A stretch of DNA of 64,000 bases, from contig CM042157.1 in NCBI GenBank assembly GCA_023376005.1, positions 17,078,860 through 17,142,859 on the forward strand, written 5' to 3'. The notes below the pieces were generated by a model. The model was not told where the DNA came from. It saw only the letters and a program-made list of their open reading frames with translations, and did not search any database. The position numbers and the translations under genes were made by a program. The DNA is from Doryteuthis pealeii. Taxonomy: Eukaryota > Mollusca > Cephalopoda > Myopsida > Loliginidae. Shown piece by piece: positions 31,576-42,184 of this stretch (position 1 is the first letter of the stretch; each line of letters begins with the position of its first letter).

Positions 31576-32570
31576 TAGGGCGAGAGACAGATACATAGGG
31601 AGATAGATAATTACATTGTGCTTTATATATAAGTAGATAATATAATAGAACGAGTGATCAAAATGATCTTAATCTAATATTCAAAAACAATGGCAGTAAT
31701 TTTCCAGCGAGCAAGAAATCGCCATTTTTATCGTGTTTCTGTCATCCGCCATTAAACCCACGACATTCTGTAACGTCTCAGCGTAGTGTTTATGCCAAGA
31801 GATTTTCTTTGAATGGCCAGTAATAAAGTTTGACTGATGACGCATCGTTTGAGATGAAAGCTCCGGGGCGGTCAGATGCTGGCACAGGTTTCTTCATCCT
31901 TTCTGGCAGATCATGTTGGCGGGAGAGAGCGCATCATGCAACGAGGGACACCTTCATCGATATAATGCGTAAAAGTCATATTGAACCACAGGACCTCGCT
32001 GAGCACCTGGCTAATCACAGCCGAGTGTTGTTAAAAACTAGTGGCTGGAAACAAAGCAACTGCCGTCGTCACCGTTCGTTGGTTCCTCCTCTTAAATTGG
32101 ACAGCTAATTGATCGTTTAATAGTCGCCCTGGGCACCAAATCATTTGTCATTTTGTCTCACAGACTATGACCAACATTAGTGATACAACACATTTTATAA
32201 AGTGGTACAGAAACAAATCTTTAGATAGTAAGCACTAGAGGCGAAATATCATTTGCATTTAGTTGTTGTGTTGTTTTATCCGCATTTTCCTCTATTTTCA
32301 ACCACATCTTGTTGGATTTGCCCTATCTTTTATGTTGTGGGGTTTTAAGGCGCCAAATAAGAACAAAACGACGGGTAATAAATGTAGGAAAATGTATTAA
32401 CAAAAGAGTAGACAATTACAGTACAGAGAAGCAGGAATTACGCCCGACAAATAGAGTTATGAGCTGACTCGAATTGGCTTACTCTCAAGCCATAATTGTC
32501 CCTGTTACTTATAGTAACCGTCGGCGCATTCCATTAGTCTATAGGGTATATCACCTGTAACACTTTACTA
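31576..32570. other. Unique-looking DNA, no supported gene
   Basis: A 92-codon plus-strand frame at 31830-32108 (MTDDASFEMKAPGRSDAGTG) has ordinary composition and is not part of a visible repeat, but I see no splice sites or domain to support it. 32330-32560 has a TTAAGGCGCCAAATAAG and AATAAATG stretch that may be an old LTR. Confidence 0.35.
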
Positions 32571-32573
32571 AGC

Positions 32574-32664
32574 AAGTGAAAAGTTGTCGGGGTGGTCTAA
32601 ACTCGCTATCAGCCAGACAGTGAGTCTATCCACTTTTCACTAGCACTACACAAAGGAGATTGTT

Positions 32665-32665
<1 letters not shown>
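32574..32665 (-). mobile_element. SINE-A 3' fragment
   Basis: GTCGGGGTGGTCTAAACTCG to CACAAAGGAGATTGTTT matches the 3' half of SINE-A. The rest is replaced by a (TA)n run and a SINE-B. Confidence 0.8.
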
Positions 32666-32669
<4 letters not shown>

Positions 32670-32709
<40 letters not shown>

Positions 32710-32985
32710 AACCCCTCAGGAGCACGATGTAACACATGGTCAATTTCTTAAGCGGAGTTTAACAGGCTTGAATTCAGAGTTTTCCTTCTCCAAGACTGAT
32801 TAACTAGCCACGGTTAAAGAGACCAGTCTGCCCTGATATTCACCTATAGCTGAAAGAAGAATTGGATTCATACCTTTCCCAAGAGTATTAGCGCCATGTG
32901 AAAATGCAAACTGCTTCGTTCAGGAACTGAACTCGGGTCGACGAGTTCACTTTCTACGACTCTAATCATTAGACCACGCATCTAC
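32670..32985 (-). mobile_element. (TA)n tail plus SINE-B copy
   Basis: TA array at 32670-32706 continues into SINE-B (CCAACCCCTCAGGAGC to the head complement ATTAGACCACGCATC). It interrupts the SINE-A fragment, so it is the younger insertion. Confidence 0.88.
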
Positions 32986-33190
32986 GGCTTGATATGACCA
33001 GCTGATTGATCGAGGGTGAGGCTCTCTAACCACCATGGACTGATCAGCCATCCTGAAACTTTTGAAGAGTCACCTCCCACAGTCGGCAGGTGGTCCCTAT
33101 TACCTTTCTGCAATGGTGCAGTCGGTATATTCTAGTGTCCTGGGTATGACATTAAATTGCATCTAAAGGTGAAGTTCCAATCATGCAAAG
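32986..33190 (+). mobile_element. SINE-C-long fragment
   Basis: GCTTGATATGACCAGCTGAT, CAGTCGGCAGGTGG and AATGGTGCAGTCGG match the long SINE-C form. It ends near AAGGTGAAGTTCCAATC. Confidence 0.7.
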
Positions 33191-33550
33191 ATGACTATCA
33201 AGTTGCTGAATTTAATTTCAAATTATTGTTATAGTGATCATAAAATCCAGATCTCAAATTTTTGTATGTAGGCTTAAATTGGATGTAGGCTTAAAAAAGA
33301 AATATATTGCAATTATAAATTTATCAGATTGGAATGTGAAATTTACTAAGCTTAGTTTGCAAATCCAAATATAGGGAAAATAATCTAGGAAGATTGTATT
33401 GTGCTAATATATTGAGTGGAGAGAGAATAACTTGAAAATATTGGCCTTTACCTGGACGCGAACTCCAACAACTGGCACCCATATTAATATACGCATAATT
33501 TGAGTTTAAATAGTTAGAACAAACATTGGCTTTTAGAAGAAAGAAAAAAA
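33191..33550. other. AT-rich DNA, no feature
   Basis: I see no repeat family member or coding signal here. Confidence 0.55.
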
Positions 33551-33551
33551 A

Positions 33552-33806
33552 CTCTTTAGCTCAGTCAGTAGAGCGTTCGGCTAGAAACCACAAGGTTCCT
33601 AGTTCGATACCGGTCCTCGCCAACTCAGCGTATGAGTAGCACAGGGATCTGTGCGGTAAAGTAAGGAGCTGATGGTAGGTGTGGCGCTCCACCTCAGACG
33701 CTAAAATAATCTCCTTGGTCTAGCGCTATTGAAAAGGGGATAGACTCCCTCGCTGACTGGCTGATACCGACTTTAGGACGCCCCGTTGACTTTACTTTAC
33801 TTTTTA
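33552..33806 (+). mobile_element. SINE-A copy, nearly full length
   Basis: CTTTAGCTCAGTCAGTAGAGCG (A box), CTAGTTCGATACCGG (B box), CACAGGGATCTGTGCGG and GGATAGACTCCCTCGCTG, then a tail of TTTAC repeats. The first bases of the head are lost. Confidence 0.9.
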
Positions 33807-33816
33807 CTTCTTTCAA

Positions 33817-33925
33817 CTAGAAAAATATGCGCCCTCTGAGCGTAAATATGTAAGTTTTAATGTAGTGAAATATATTATATTAGAAAGACTAATGAAATTA
33901 GGTAAGAACGTATATGAAAATTGGT
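33817..33925 (-). mobile_element. Hel-1 3'-end fragment
   Basis: CTAG, then ATATGCGCCCTCTGAGCG (decayed hairpin) and AAGTTTTAATGTAGTG. Directly right of the SINE-A tail. Confidence 0.7.
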
Positions 33926-34557
33926 GTAGATCCCGTTGAAAGATGTTTGATTAAATTGTAGATAAAGTGTTACGTTTGATTCATGAAATTGTGTGGGAAT
34001 TGCCGATTCTTTGTCCCTTTAATCTATTAATAATCTCTGTGTGAGATTTACACTGTTATCGATCCACCGATCCAATTTTACTCAGATGGCACTGCATATA
34101 TAATTCAAAGAATTTCCGTCCAACTCATTACAATTCTCACCGGGTGTCCTTTTAAGAAGAATTCAGCTAAGCCCAGTAAATGGTGACACTTTATAAGTCC
34201 TTTATTTCTTGATTCTGTGGCAAAAATATATTTCATTAATATTTAACTTACTTTCTCAGAATGTATTACTTTGGCTTCAGGGTGTGTGTGTGGGGGGTAA
34301 CTAAGTTACACGTGTCCCCTTGATTAAAAGGGGTTGGATTAGGTTGATTGCCTGGTGCCTGAGATTGTCCCCACGGGAAGTAATTTCGAGAGAGTCCGGC
34401 TATCTTTGTACACTGCCTTAAGGCATACAATTGCGTGTGAGAAACTATCCGCTGATAAGACTGGCTTTGGTACACATCGCGCCTATAGCGAGAATGCAAA
34501 TACAGATTCAAGTTTTGTATTTATTCATTACTTTGATGGTAAATGTCTTTGATTATA
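33926..34557. other. Unassigned DNA with SINE-E fragment
   Basis: CCCCTTGATTAAAAGGGGTTGG and GATTGCCTGGTGCCTGAG at about 34316-34366 match part of SINE-E. The remainder is unassigned. Confidence 0.5.
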
Positions 34558-34767
34558 CTAGCAAATATACGGACCCTCCGTGTGGAAGTAATTAAGTTTT
34601 AATGCAATAAAATATTATATTAAATTAGAAAGTCTAATGAAACTAAATAAAAATGCAGAAAAAAGATTTGAAACAAAGGGGGATATAATCAAAAAATCGA
34701 ACTACTGAAACTTACTCTTCCATCACTCCCGTCTTTCATTGCTAGATTTTCCTAATTTAACTAAATG
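34558..34767 (-). mobile_element. Hel-1 copy, truncated
   Basis: The CTAG terminus at 34558-34561 and the hairpin GGACCCTCCGTGTGG are recognisable. It stops after about 210 bp, in CTAAATG. Confidence 0.8.
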
Positions 34768-34779
34768 TTTTTTATTATA

Positions 34780-35276
34780 CTAGCAAATATATGGACCCAG
34801 TGCAATTATTTAAGTTTTAATGTAATAAAATATTATATCAAATTAGAAAGCTTAATAAAACTAAATAAAAATGCAGAAAAAAGATTTGAAACAGAGGGGG
34901 GTATAATCGAAAAATAGAATTACACAAACTTACGCTTCCATCTATCGCGTCTTTCATTGCTAGATTTTCTTAATTATTTAGCTATTTAGCTTTTCGTAAT
35001 TATTTAGCTATTTAGCTAATTATTTAACTATTTAGTTAAATTAGGCAGTAAAGAATAAAATGACATTTATTTCTTCTTGGTAATGGATTTCTTTTAAGAT
35101 TTATCCCTGTGATTTTTGTTCATATTCATTAAGATAAAGCCAAACAATTAGAAATCAATAATACTAAGCACATATTTAAGGAAATATTTTTTTAATATCA
35201 ATATGCAAATGTGCCTTCCCGTTTACACTGTAAACCTATATTTTGTTGTATATATAAATACAATTGCATATTATAG
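34780..35276 (-). mobile_element. Hel-1 copy, 5'-truncated
   Basis: The CTAG terminus lies at 34780-34783. The hairpin has lost its right half. It runs to CAATTGCATATTATAG at about 35276 and lacks the TCTTATTATAATGG terminus. A small internal duplication of TTAGCTATTTAG occurs near 34975-35030. Confidence 0.82.
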
Positions 35277-35290
35277 TGGTAAGAAGATAT

Positions 35291-35332
35291 GAGTCTACCA
35301 TGGTTTCGACCTACATGATTTCATCAGGGCCC
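35291..35332 (-). ncRNA. Hammerhead-ribozyme-like motif, standard core
   Basis: On the minus strand the core is exactly CUGAUGA (complement of 35321-35327). GAAA (35304-35307), helix III ACC-AU-GGU and a UA cleavage site follow. Helix II is a short AUC/GGU pairing after one mismatch. Helix I (GGGCC with GACUC) has a mismatch and a G-U pair. The core is standard, but the helices are weak. Confidence 0.5.
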
Positions 35333-35339
35333 CACCTTA

Positions 35340-35821
35340 TACTTAACTAAGTTGATGTCTTTACTTAGTTAAATTGAGTTTATAATATATTGAGCACTCT
35401 TGGATAATTTACTAATCCCACTTCAGTGAAAAAGTTAAAGCGGTAATTGGACATTATATATGTATATATACAGAGAGAACTATTTAACAGCATTGTGTGA
35501 TCTTTTCATTCCACCTTTTGATACTCATATATTTATATATATATATATCAGTCATCCACAGACACATGATTCGACGTTTACGTCTCATCAGTGCGGCTCG
35601 ACTTTTTAACAGCTACCTCTAGCTGGGAGCGAAACCGACAGAATTTTCGTCTGCCAAGCTCCTTACCCTTACGACCCCCGGTGACTGTCAGCTAGGGGCG
35701 AACAATTAATTGATACATACTTCAAGATGTATGTTTTTACAATCCCCAGAGAATTCAAGTCTGTGAAGAACAGGCAAGTAAATGCGTTTTACGCTAAACT
35801 TTCAAAATTCAACCAATGTCA

Positions 35822-35864
<43 letters not shown>

Positions 35865-36250
35865 GAATTTAATTTTGGAAAAAATATGGGTTTACTGCCG
35901 TTTCAATTGTAACTGACGATTGAAACCGCAGAAGACCCATAATTGTTCCACTCAGTTACTATAGCTCTATATTTTATGAAGTATTTGAGCACTCTTAGAT
36001 AATGCTACTAAAACGGAAACGTTGATGAGGGACTCGGAGAATATATATGGGAATATCCGTTTTTACCCAATCTATACACTTTGACTTTTAAACGATCTAT
36101 CGGTTGTAAACTTTAAAAATGCACCGGTCGAAAAGTCCCTTAAGTCTCCCTTTTCTTTAGGTTTTTATTCGCCTCTTTTAAACCTTTCGCTTAAATAGTC
36201 AAGTTTTTGTATTATAATAGTTGTACCAAAATTTGTTTATATATGAGAAT
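35340..36250. other. Hammerhead-family flanking sequence and (TA)n
   Basis: Tail motifs GAGTTTATAATATATTGAGC (about 35377) and GCTCTATATTTTATGAAGTA (35964) lie here. AGTTAAAGCGGTAATTGG (35432) parallels AGTTAAAGTGGCAATTGG at 20275. A (TA)n run is at 35827-35860. A 50-base inverted repeat with GTTTCAAT/ATTGAAAC lies at about 35886-35941. Confidence 0.6.
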
Positions 36251-36275
36251 ATTTTTAGGAGAATATGTGCTTAAT

Positions 36276-36489
36276 TGAAGTCATACCTAATTTTGAAAAT
36301 TAATTAATTAATAATTAATGAATTAGGCGGGCATATCTGTTCAAATGTAAGGCGAAACAAATCTAGAAAAAAGTCAATCTCTGTATATACATTTCGACAG
36401 AGATTGACTTTTTTCTAGATTTGTTTAGCCTTACATTTGAACAGATATGCCCGCCTAATCCATCAATTATCAAAATTAGGTATGACTTC
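36276..36489. repeat. Foldback element with about 100-bp arms
   Basis: The left arm 36276-36384 and right arm 36397-36489 are reverse complements separated by 12 bases. The left arm carries about 16 extra bases of ATTAATTAAT. The outer parts match the inverted repeat at 764-897 (CATACCTAATTTTGAAAATT), and the inner parts (AAAAAAGTCAATCTCTGT) are unique to this copy. A transcript would form a long hairpin. Confidence 0.93.
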
Positions 36490-36654
36490 ACTGAATACTG
36501 AAATGTATTTAGTTATCTGGCAATGGTGGGGGAAGAAAAAAAACACTGGGACACATGGATACGATTTTCCTGCGTCCTTTTATATGTTTATGCGTCAGAG
36601 ACGCAGAACGCGTGCCTATCAGCATCTCTGTACATATAAGTAGACGAGACACTA

Positions 36655-36920
36655 TTCACTTTTCTGATGGTGAGGTTCCAGTTCTGGGGGTTTGGGGAAT
36701 GTGGAGCACCCCTTCATCACTATTGCTCCCTGGTCCACTCTGACCCGGAGTGGTAGTACCTGTTAGGGTCCCATCTATGGGTTAAATAGAAAAAATGAGT
36801 TGATAAATAAAATTGTATTATCCATTAAGAATTGATTTATTTCAAAACTTTATCGGCATTAAATGACCCACTGAGGTTGATATGCCGTAAAACAAAACAA
36901 ACCAAACCAAACCTATAACT
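36655..36920 (-). mobile_element. SINE-C 3' part
   Basis: From GATGGTGAGGTTCCAGTTC to the AACAAAACAAACCAAACC tail. It is 5'-truncated relative to 8590-8947. A further fragment of the same 3' end lies at 37038-37156, with the same tail. Confidence 0.9.
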
Positions 36921-37156
36921 TAAATAGCTAAGGAAATCGTGACGTCAGTGATGTAAGTACACCATTTTCTTAGGGTTCGATGGAAAGAATAAGTCTATCA
37001 TATTAAACTAATGACTTTGAAAGAACTTAAATGACGATAAGTTGATAAACAAAATTGTATTATCCATTAAGAATTGATTTATTTCAAAACTTTATCGGCA
37101 TTAAATGACCCACTGTGATTGATATGCCGTAAAACCAAACCAAACCAAACCAAACT

Positions 37157-37500
37157 ATTCACTTTATAAAATAAACTTTGTAAAACATGAAGGCCGCCTC
37201 GTAAAGAACAATGAGAATTAAAGAAAAAAAATACGTAAAAAGATAGCAAGATGTTTACTAGTTTTTTTCTTCAGTCAGTCTATCCCCATTTGCATGAATT
37301 TATAAAATACAAAAGTGACTTATCGATTGACGCAGACCGACAGTCATTGCGTCACCCGCATTGGCCAAAATCGCTTGTGCACTTGAGCATGAAGATTGTT
37401 ATTTTCTTTATGTCGTAAGGGAAGAAAGTCTCAAAAGATTAGGATCCGTTGAACTACGATTGATAAAATAGTCCTTTTCTATTCAATATATACGCAAGAT
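37157..37500. other. AT-rich DNA, no feature
   Basis: Nothing recognisable before the (TA)n run at 37523-37564. Confidence 0.55.
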
Positions 37501-37515
37501 TATATATATATACAT

Positions 37516-37564
<49 letters not shown>

Positions 37565-37565
<1 letters not shown>

Positions 37566-38193
37566 TAGCAAATATATGCACCCTCCGGGTGCATGTATTT
37601 AAGTTTTAATATAATAAATATCATATTAAATTAGAAATGCTAATGAAACTGAATAAGAATGTAGATAAAAAGATTTGGAACAGAGGGGGTATGATTGAAA
37701 AATAGAACAACTTTGAAACTATTCCATCATTTTCCCTTACTCCCGTCTTTCATTGTTAAATTTTCCTAATTTAACTGTTTAGTTAAAATAGGAAGTAAAG
37801 AATAATATTAGTTATTTTCTTCTTGTTAAGGGATTTCTTTTAAGATTTATTGAAGAGATTTTTGCTCATATTCATTGATGAAAGCAAACAATTAGAAATT
37901 AATAATACTAAGCACATATTTATTAAAATCAAATTTTTTAATATCAATATGCAAATTAGCCTTCCCATTCATACTGTAAACCGCTATTTTGTTGTATATA
38001 TAAATACAATTGCATGTTATTAGTATGTAGATATGGTTAACAGTATAAGTAATATAAGACAATTTTATTAATAATTGAGGTATAAATAAAAATAAAATCA
38101 TGGTAAATGTGACGTCAATAACTAAGGAATTGTGACTTGAGTAGTGATTTAGTTTCGGCTTCAGACAGAAAAACACAAATCTCCATTATAATA

Positions 38194-38196
<3 letters not shown>
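37565..38196 (-). mobile_element. Hel-1 Helitron-like element, intact termini
   Basis: It sits between two (TA)n arrays. The CTAG terminus and perfect GCACCC/GGGTGC hairpin are at the left, and the reversed TCTTATTATAATGG terminus at 38183-38196. About 632 bp, no coding sequence. With 15154-15774 and 17067-17683 this is one of the best preserved copies. Confidence 0.88.
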
Positions 38197-38230
<34 letters not shown>

Positions 38231-38267
38231 TTAACATTTTGAAAAAACAAATGATGTTTGTTTTGTA

Positions 38268-38325
38268 ATTGCTGACAGAAATCTGTTTCGACCAAATCGA
38301 TAAATTGGTCTTCATCAAGAGCAAC
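38268..38325 (-). ncRNA. Hammerhead-like motif, left arm
   Basis: Minus-strand motif. Helix I GUUGCU/AGCAAU, core CUUGAUGA, helix II GACC/GGUC, GAAA, helix III CAG-AUUU-CUG, cleavage site UC. The core carries one base more than CUGAUGA, and an A lies between core and helix II. Confidence 0.55.
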
Positions 38326-38673
38326 ATAGACGGGAAAGAAAGATATCCATTAAAAGACGGACTTATCAACACCACAAGTAATTTGGAACTCTAACATCTT
38401 TCTTCAAATTACGCTGCGGACTTGTATATTATTTTAACAGCTGAAATATATCCTAAACAATTTTGATACCCACTTTTACATTTTTATATAATTTTACAAC
38501 AAACTCTTTTGAGTTTTACTATAAACTATAATGCTTCTGATTTTTAAAAATTAAAAATAAAATGTATTTTATTTTTAAAACAGAACACACATTTTTTTAA
38601 ATTTTCAGCGGTTGAATACAGCGTTCGTTTTTGTAAACTGTCTTTTAACGGATATTTTTCTTTTCCCGTCTAT

Positions 38674-38730
38674 GTTGCTCGTGATGAAGACCAACCTATC
38701 GATTTGGTCGAAACAGATTCTGTCAGCAAT
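38674..38730 (+). ncRNA. Hammerhead-like motif, right arm
   Basis: Plus-strand motif: helix I GUUGCU (38674-38679) with AGCAAU (38725-38730); core CGUGAUGA; helix II GACC/GGUC; GAAA (38710-38713); helix III ACAG-AUU-CUGU; cleavage site UC (38723-38724). The extra core base is G here but U in the left arm and in the 20856 copy. Confidence 0.55.
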
Positions 38731-38799
38731 TACATAACAAACATCATTTGTTTTTTCAAAATGTTAAATTTCATACTGTCGGATTATTTTCCATCTATT

Positions 38800-38803
<4 letters not shown>

Positions 38804-38866
<63 letters not shown>
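38804..38866. repeat. (TA)n microsatellite
   Basis: Pure TA run of about 62 bases; a shorter one follows at 38894-38914. Confidence 0.97.
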
Positions 38867-38869
<3 letters not shown>

Positions 38870-38971
38870 TGCTCGTGAAGGGGGGGGTAAATAATATATA
38901 TATATATATTATATACGAGGTTCTTCGAACTCACTTATAGGAGGCTTCAGTCTCTGTACCGGTAAAGTAAT

Positions 38972-39175
38972 TAATGGCGTGATCCCAGGGGAATATCCCC
39001 CAGGCAACACCTGCCCCTTGATTTAAAGGGGCAGGGTTGGGTTTATTGACCAGTGCCTATGGTGCCCCCTTTTGGGGGAATCCGACGGGATCTACGCATT
39101 TTTGTACCTACCATTCCATGAGTCTCGGTTCGTCCGTGTTCCCTCATTAAACAACCTTGTGTATTCCCGCCATAG
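38972..39175 (+). mobile_element. SINE-E copy
   Basis: GGCGTGATCCCAGGGG, CCCCAGGCAACACCTGCCCC, TTGATTTAAAGGGG, GTGCCCCCTTTTGGGGGAAT and ATGAGTCTCGGTTCG match, in inverse orientation, 63590-63775. Confidence 0.8.
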
Positions 39176-39193
39176 TGGTATGCGAATGGAGGT

Positions 39194-39422
39194 GTGTGGT
39201 CTAATGATTAGAGTGGTAGGAAATGGACTCGTTGACGCGAGTTCAAAATCTGGACGAGGCTGTTTGCATTTCACACAGCGCTACTACCATTGTGAAATAT
39301 ATGCATCCACGTATTATCCCTTCAGCTATGGGTAAAATAGTAGGGCAGACTGGGCTCTTTAAGCAAGGTTACCAGTCTAGGAGAAGGAAAACTGAATTCA
39401 AACCTGTTAAACTTCGTGTTAT
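39194..39422 (+). mobile_element. SINE-B copy, forward orientation
   Basis: GAGGTGTGTGGTCTAATGAT (A-box region), GCGAGTTCAAAATCTGG (B box), GGTAAAATAGTAGGGCAGAC and GAATTCAAACCTGTTAAACT. The 3' tail is lost and joins SINE-F sequence at about 39415. Confidence 0.85.
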
Positions 39423-39560
39423 TCGGACTATTCTCCTCATCTTTATTATCCTCATCTTCCTTTATCTGTACTACGTATGGACCGATGTCCCCTCCAGCCT
39501 TTTTCAGGTATTTCTTGTCGGACTTGGGAACCTTCTCGGCCATTAGTCGTCTTCTCTCGT
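39415..39560 (-). mobile_element. SINE-F body fragment
   Basis: On the minus strand CCAAGTCCGACAAGAAATAC, then AAAAAGGCTGGAGGGG and AGAATAGTCCGAATAAC match the body of the element at 61452-61822. Translation would give KSDKKYLKKAGG, but the match is a shared repeat and not a gene. Confidence 0.75.
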
Positions 39561-39589
39561 CGCAGTTCTTTTGACTGTTAAACACTTAT

Positions 39590-40215
39590 TCATGGAATGC
39601 TGGATTTTTTCTCACATCAGAAACCGTTAATTCAAAGCAAACAATATGAAAGATCTATTTGAAAATGTCAACACGGAAGACATTCTCTCCTTTTTGAACT
39701 TAATCAATACCATACAACAAGATCCCTAATGGTACTAACACATTGTTAAAACTAATAACTAAAAAGTATAAATTCAAATACACGACATATATTACTTCCT
39801 AACCGTTAGGCATGACATAACCCCAGACGGTTTGATATGCCATTAAAATCAATAACCCAACCAACCAATATCGTCGCAGTTCCAAGTTCTTTGCTGCTGG
39901 GATAAATGTGAGTGAAAACATTTACTTGTGTAAATTCTTTAATATCATAGGCGTTTTTTTTTTCAGCACATTACCCAGGGTTGTGATTACTAGACATTCG
40001 CCAAATTAGACCTAACATATATAAAAGATCGACCCATCGCTTCATCGATTCTGGACAAACTGATTAAACGTTGTAATCCAACTTCTAATTTTCTGACAAG
40101 TGTGCCATGATCGTTATTAAAAAAAGGAACAAAAGAAAAAAAGAATGGAAGGAATAGAAGTATTGAATCAGGAAGAAATAAAGACACTTGGAGAAAAGGG
40201 AAATTACAAATACTT
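39590..40215. other. AT-rich DNA with a SINE-C tail
   Basis: GGTTTGATATGCCATTAAAA and CCAACCAACCAA at about 39829-39869 are a SINE-C-variant 3' end. Otherwise nothing. Confidence 0.5.
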
Positions 40216-40217
40216 AG

Positions 40218-40460
40218 AAATAAGTAAAAGTAAAGTCGTCGGGGTGGCCTAAAGTCGGTATCAGCCAATCAGCAAGGGAGTCTATCCCCCTTTCACTACC
40301 GCTAGACCGAGGAGATTATCTTACCCTCTGCGGTGGAGCGCCATACCTACCATCAGCTTTTTACTTTACCGCACAGATCCCAGTGCTACTCATACGCTGA
40401 GTTGGCGAGGGCCGGTATCGAACTAGGAACCTTGTGGTTTCTAACCGAACTCTCTGCCGA
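40218..40460 (-). mobile_element. SINE-A copy
   Basis: AAGTAAAGTCGTCGGGGTGG tail to a damaged head (CTAACCGAACTCTCTGCCGAG). GCACAGATCCCAGTGCTACT and the B box complement GGTATCGAACTAGGAACC are clear. A G run follows at 40470. Confidence 0.9.
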
Positions 40461-40461
40461 G

Positions 40462-41285
40462 TGGGTTGGTGGGGGGGGGGAGCTTGTTGCTGGCAGAAAA
40501 ATCGTATCCATGCGTCCTTGACCATTTCAAGTTAACTGTAAATACATTTCAATAGTTTCTTTGAAACGAATTACGCAGAATATGTTACAAGGTAGGAGTT
40601 AGACGGCTTTAATTGGGACCCATAGATTTTCCCGGGGACTCATTCAAAGCAAATATGTGCGCTCCAGGACGCACTAAATCAAAAGTCTATCAGCATCTCT
40701 GCATTATTGAACATTTAAATCGGTGACCACTTAGTCACAGCCGATGTTGTATGCAACTGGGTGCATCTATGTCAGAAAAAGTTTAGTAAAAAACTGTCTA
40801 ATCTATCAAGTTTTCCTGGTCGATAGAGAATGAATTAAATTCTAAATTTTTACTCATGAAATCTCAATTATTATGTTTATATAAAGATTCGATCCAGAAA
40901 ATAGACAATTAATTGGGATTTTTTTTGGTTTTATATATATATATATTATATATATATATTATATATATAATCTTATTATCTGTTTCGGGCAATCCACTTG
41001 TACGCTGCGAATTTATTGGATGATATTTTTGGAAAGAACAACAAAAAAAATTGCAAGAAGAACATTCTTGCTTTTTTGTTTGTTTTTCTTTTCTTTTCTT
41101 CTTTTGTTTTTTTCTGATTTTTTTTTTTAAATTCCAGTTTTACATTTCTTCTTTATTTTACGAAATCACTTGAAGACTTGATTTTATCGGTCACCTCCAG
41201 ACGTCGTTCTAAATTTAGAGATCTTTCTTTAACTTTTCACTCAGATTATCGTTACTACTATTTATATAAGCTAATGTCAATAACC
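40462..41285. other. AT-rich DNA, no gene
   Basis: Holds a broken TA stretch at about 40932-40968 and a T-rich stretch near 41070-41135. No feature beyond that. Confidence 0.55.
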
Positions 41286-41482
41286 CAGAACACACACACA
41301 CACACACATACACAGATACACACACACACACATACACATACACACACACACACACACGCAAACATGTATAAATAGTAATAAAAATACATAAATATATAAA
41401 TATTGTTAGTACTATTTATATAAGCAAATATCAATAACCAAGAACACAAACACACACACACGCACACACACACACATATATA

Positions 41483-41530
<48 letters not shown>

Positions 41531-41680
41531 CAGGTTTATTGACATTGGTCTATATAAATAGTGCTAACGATTTATATATGTATATATTGTTATTACTATT
41601 TGTATATATATACGCCTATATGTGTGTGTGTATTTATGTATTCTGGGTTATCGATATTTGCTTATATATCTGGTAGTAAC
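41270..41680. repeat. Compound (CA)n/(TG)n cluster in about 130-bp repeats
   Basis: CA runs at about 41290-41358 and 41450-41477 and a TG run at 41487-41530 are separated by variants of TATAAGCAAATATCAATAAC, then CCAGAACACA. The same unit appears inverted (GGTTTATTGACATTGGTC, TCTGGGTTATCGATATTTGC) and again at 42240-42420. It is a short repeat arranged in both orientations around microsatellites. Confidence 0.8.
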
Positions 41681-41722
41681 GATATATATATATATAATAT
41701 ATAATATATATAATATATATAT

Positions 41723-42184
41723 ATATTACATTTTTACTTGAAGCACTTACAATGCATGTATCGCATAAAATTCGATACTTTTTCTTATAGAAAATTAACC
41801 TGACAAAGGATCGCTCGGTGCCGAAGGGCATGAGGCCTGTTTGTTGTTATTATTCTCTCAACGCCCTCTTACCTATTATGGGGCGTGTAGTATCACTTGA
41901 CAAGGGTAATTTCGCAGGGATTGTTAGCTGTGTACTGTGGCCAAGGTGATATAGTGTTTGACTATGCCTGCTGAGGTCCCGGTTTCGATTTCTGTCGGAG
42001 GGAAGTCGTTAGTATATATCGCTGATGAAATTTAATAAAGTCGAAACAGTCTGTACGATATTCTACACACCGAGCGATCCTTTGCCGGGATTACACTTGT
42101 CAAGTTCATTTTCTATAAGAAAAAGTATCGAATTTTATGCGATACATGCATTGTAAGTGCCTTCAAGTAAAAATTTAATATATA
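41723..42184. mobile_element. Inverted-repeat element holding a hammerhead
   Basis: About 98-117-bp arms at 41723-41820 and 42068-42184 are reverse complements (ACTTGAAGCACTTACAATGC and its complement). The interior has a tRNA-like stretch with GGTTTCGATTTC (41935-42003) and the hammerhead motif at 42016-42061. (TA)n lies on the left. Confidence 0.88.
42016..42061 (+). ncRNA. Hammerhead ribozyme motif, best in window
   Basis: Helix I AUAUCG (42016-42021) pairs perfectly with CGAUAU (42056-42061). The core is the standard CUGAUGA (42022-42028). Helix II is AUUU/AAGU with an AAUA loop after one A-C mismatch. GAAA is at 42043-42046, helix III is ACA-GUC-UGU, and the cleavage site UA at 42054-42055. 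All invariant positions of a type I hammerhead are present; the mismatch at the top of helix II is the only visible flaw. Such ribozymes process transcripts of Penelope-like elements and retrozymes. Confidence 0.7.

Larger units (their letters stand above)
38222..38775. mobile_element. Inverted-repeat element with a hammerhead motif in each arm
   Basis: Arms of about 135 bp at 38222-38355 and 38637-38775 are reverse complements (GAAATTTAACATTTTGAAAA and its complement at the edges). About 280 bp of unique AT-rich sequence lies between. (TA)n lies on the left and, about 30 bases beyond, on the right. Each arm contains a hammerhead-like motif on opposite strands. The same left arm occurs singly at 20825-20930. 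Confidence 0.88.

Noticed and set aside
31830..32108. A 92-codon frame of balanced composition
   Set aside because: No domain, no convincing splice signals and no repeat of the frame elsewhere; a chance frame of this length is expected in 64 kb.
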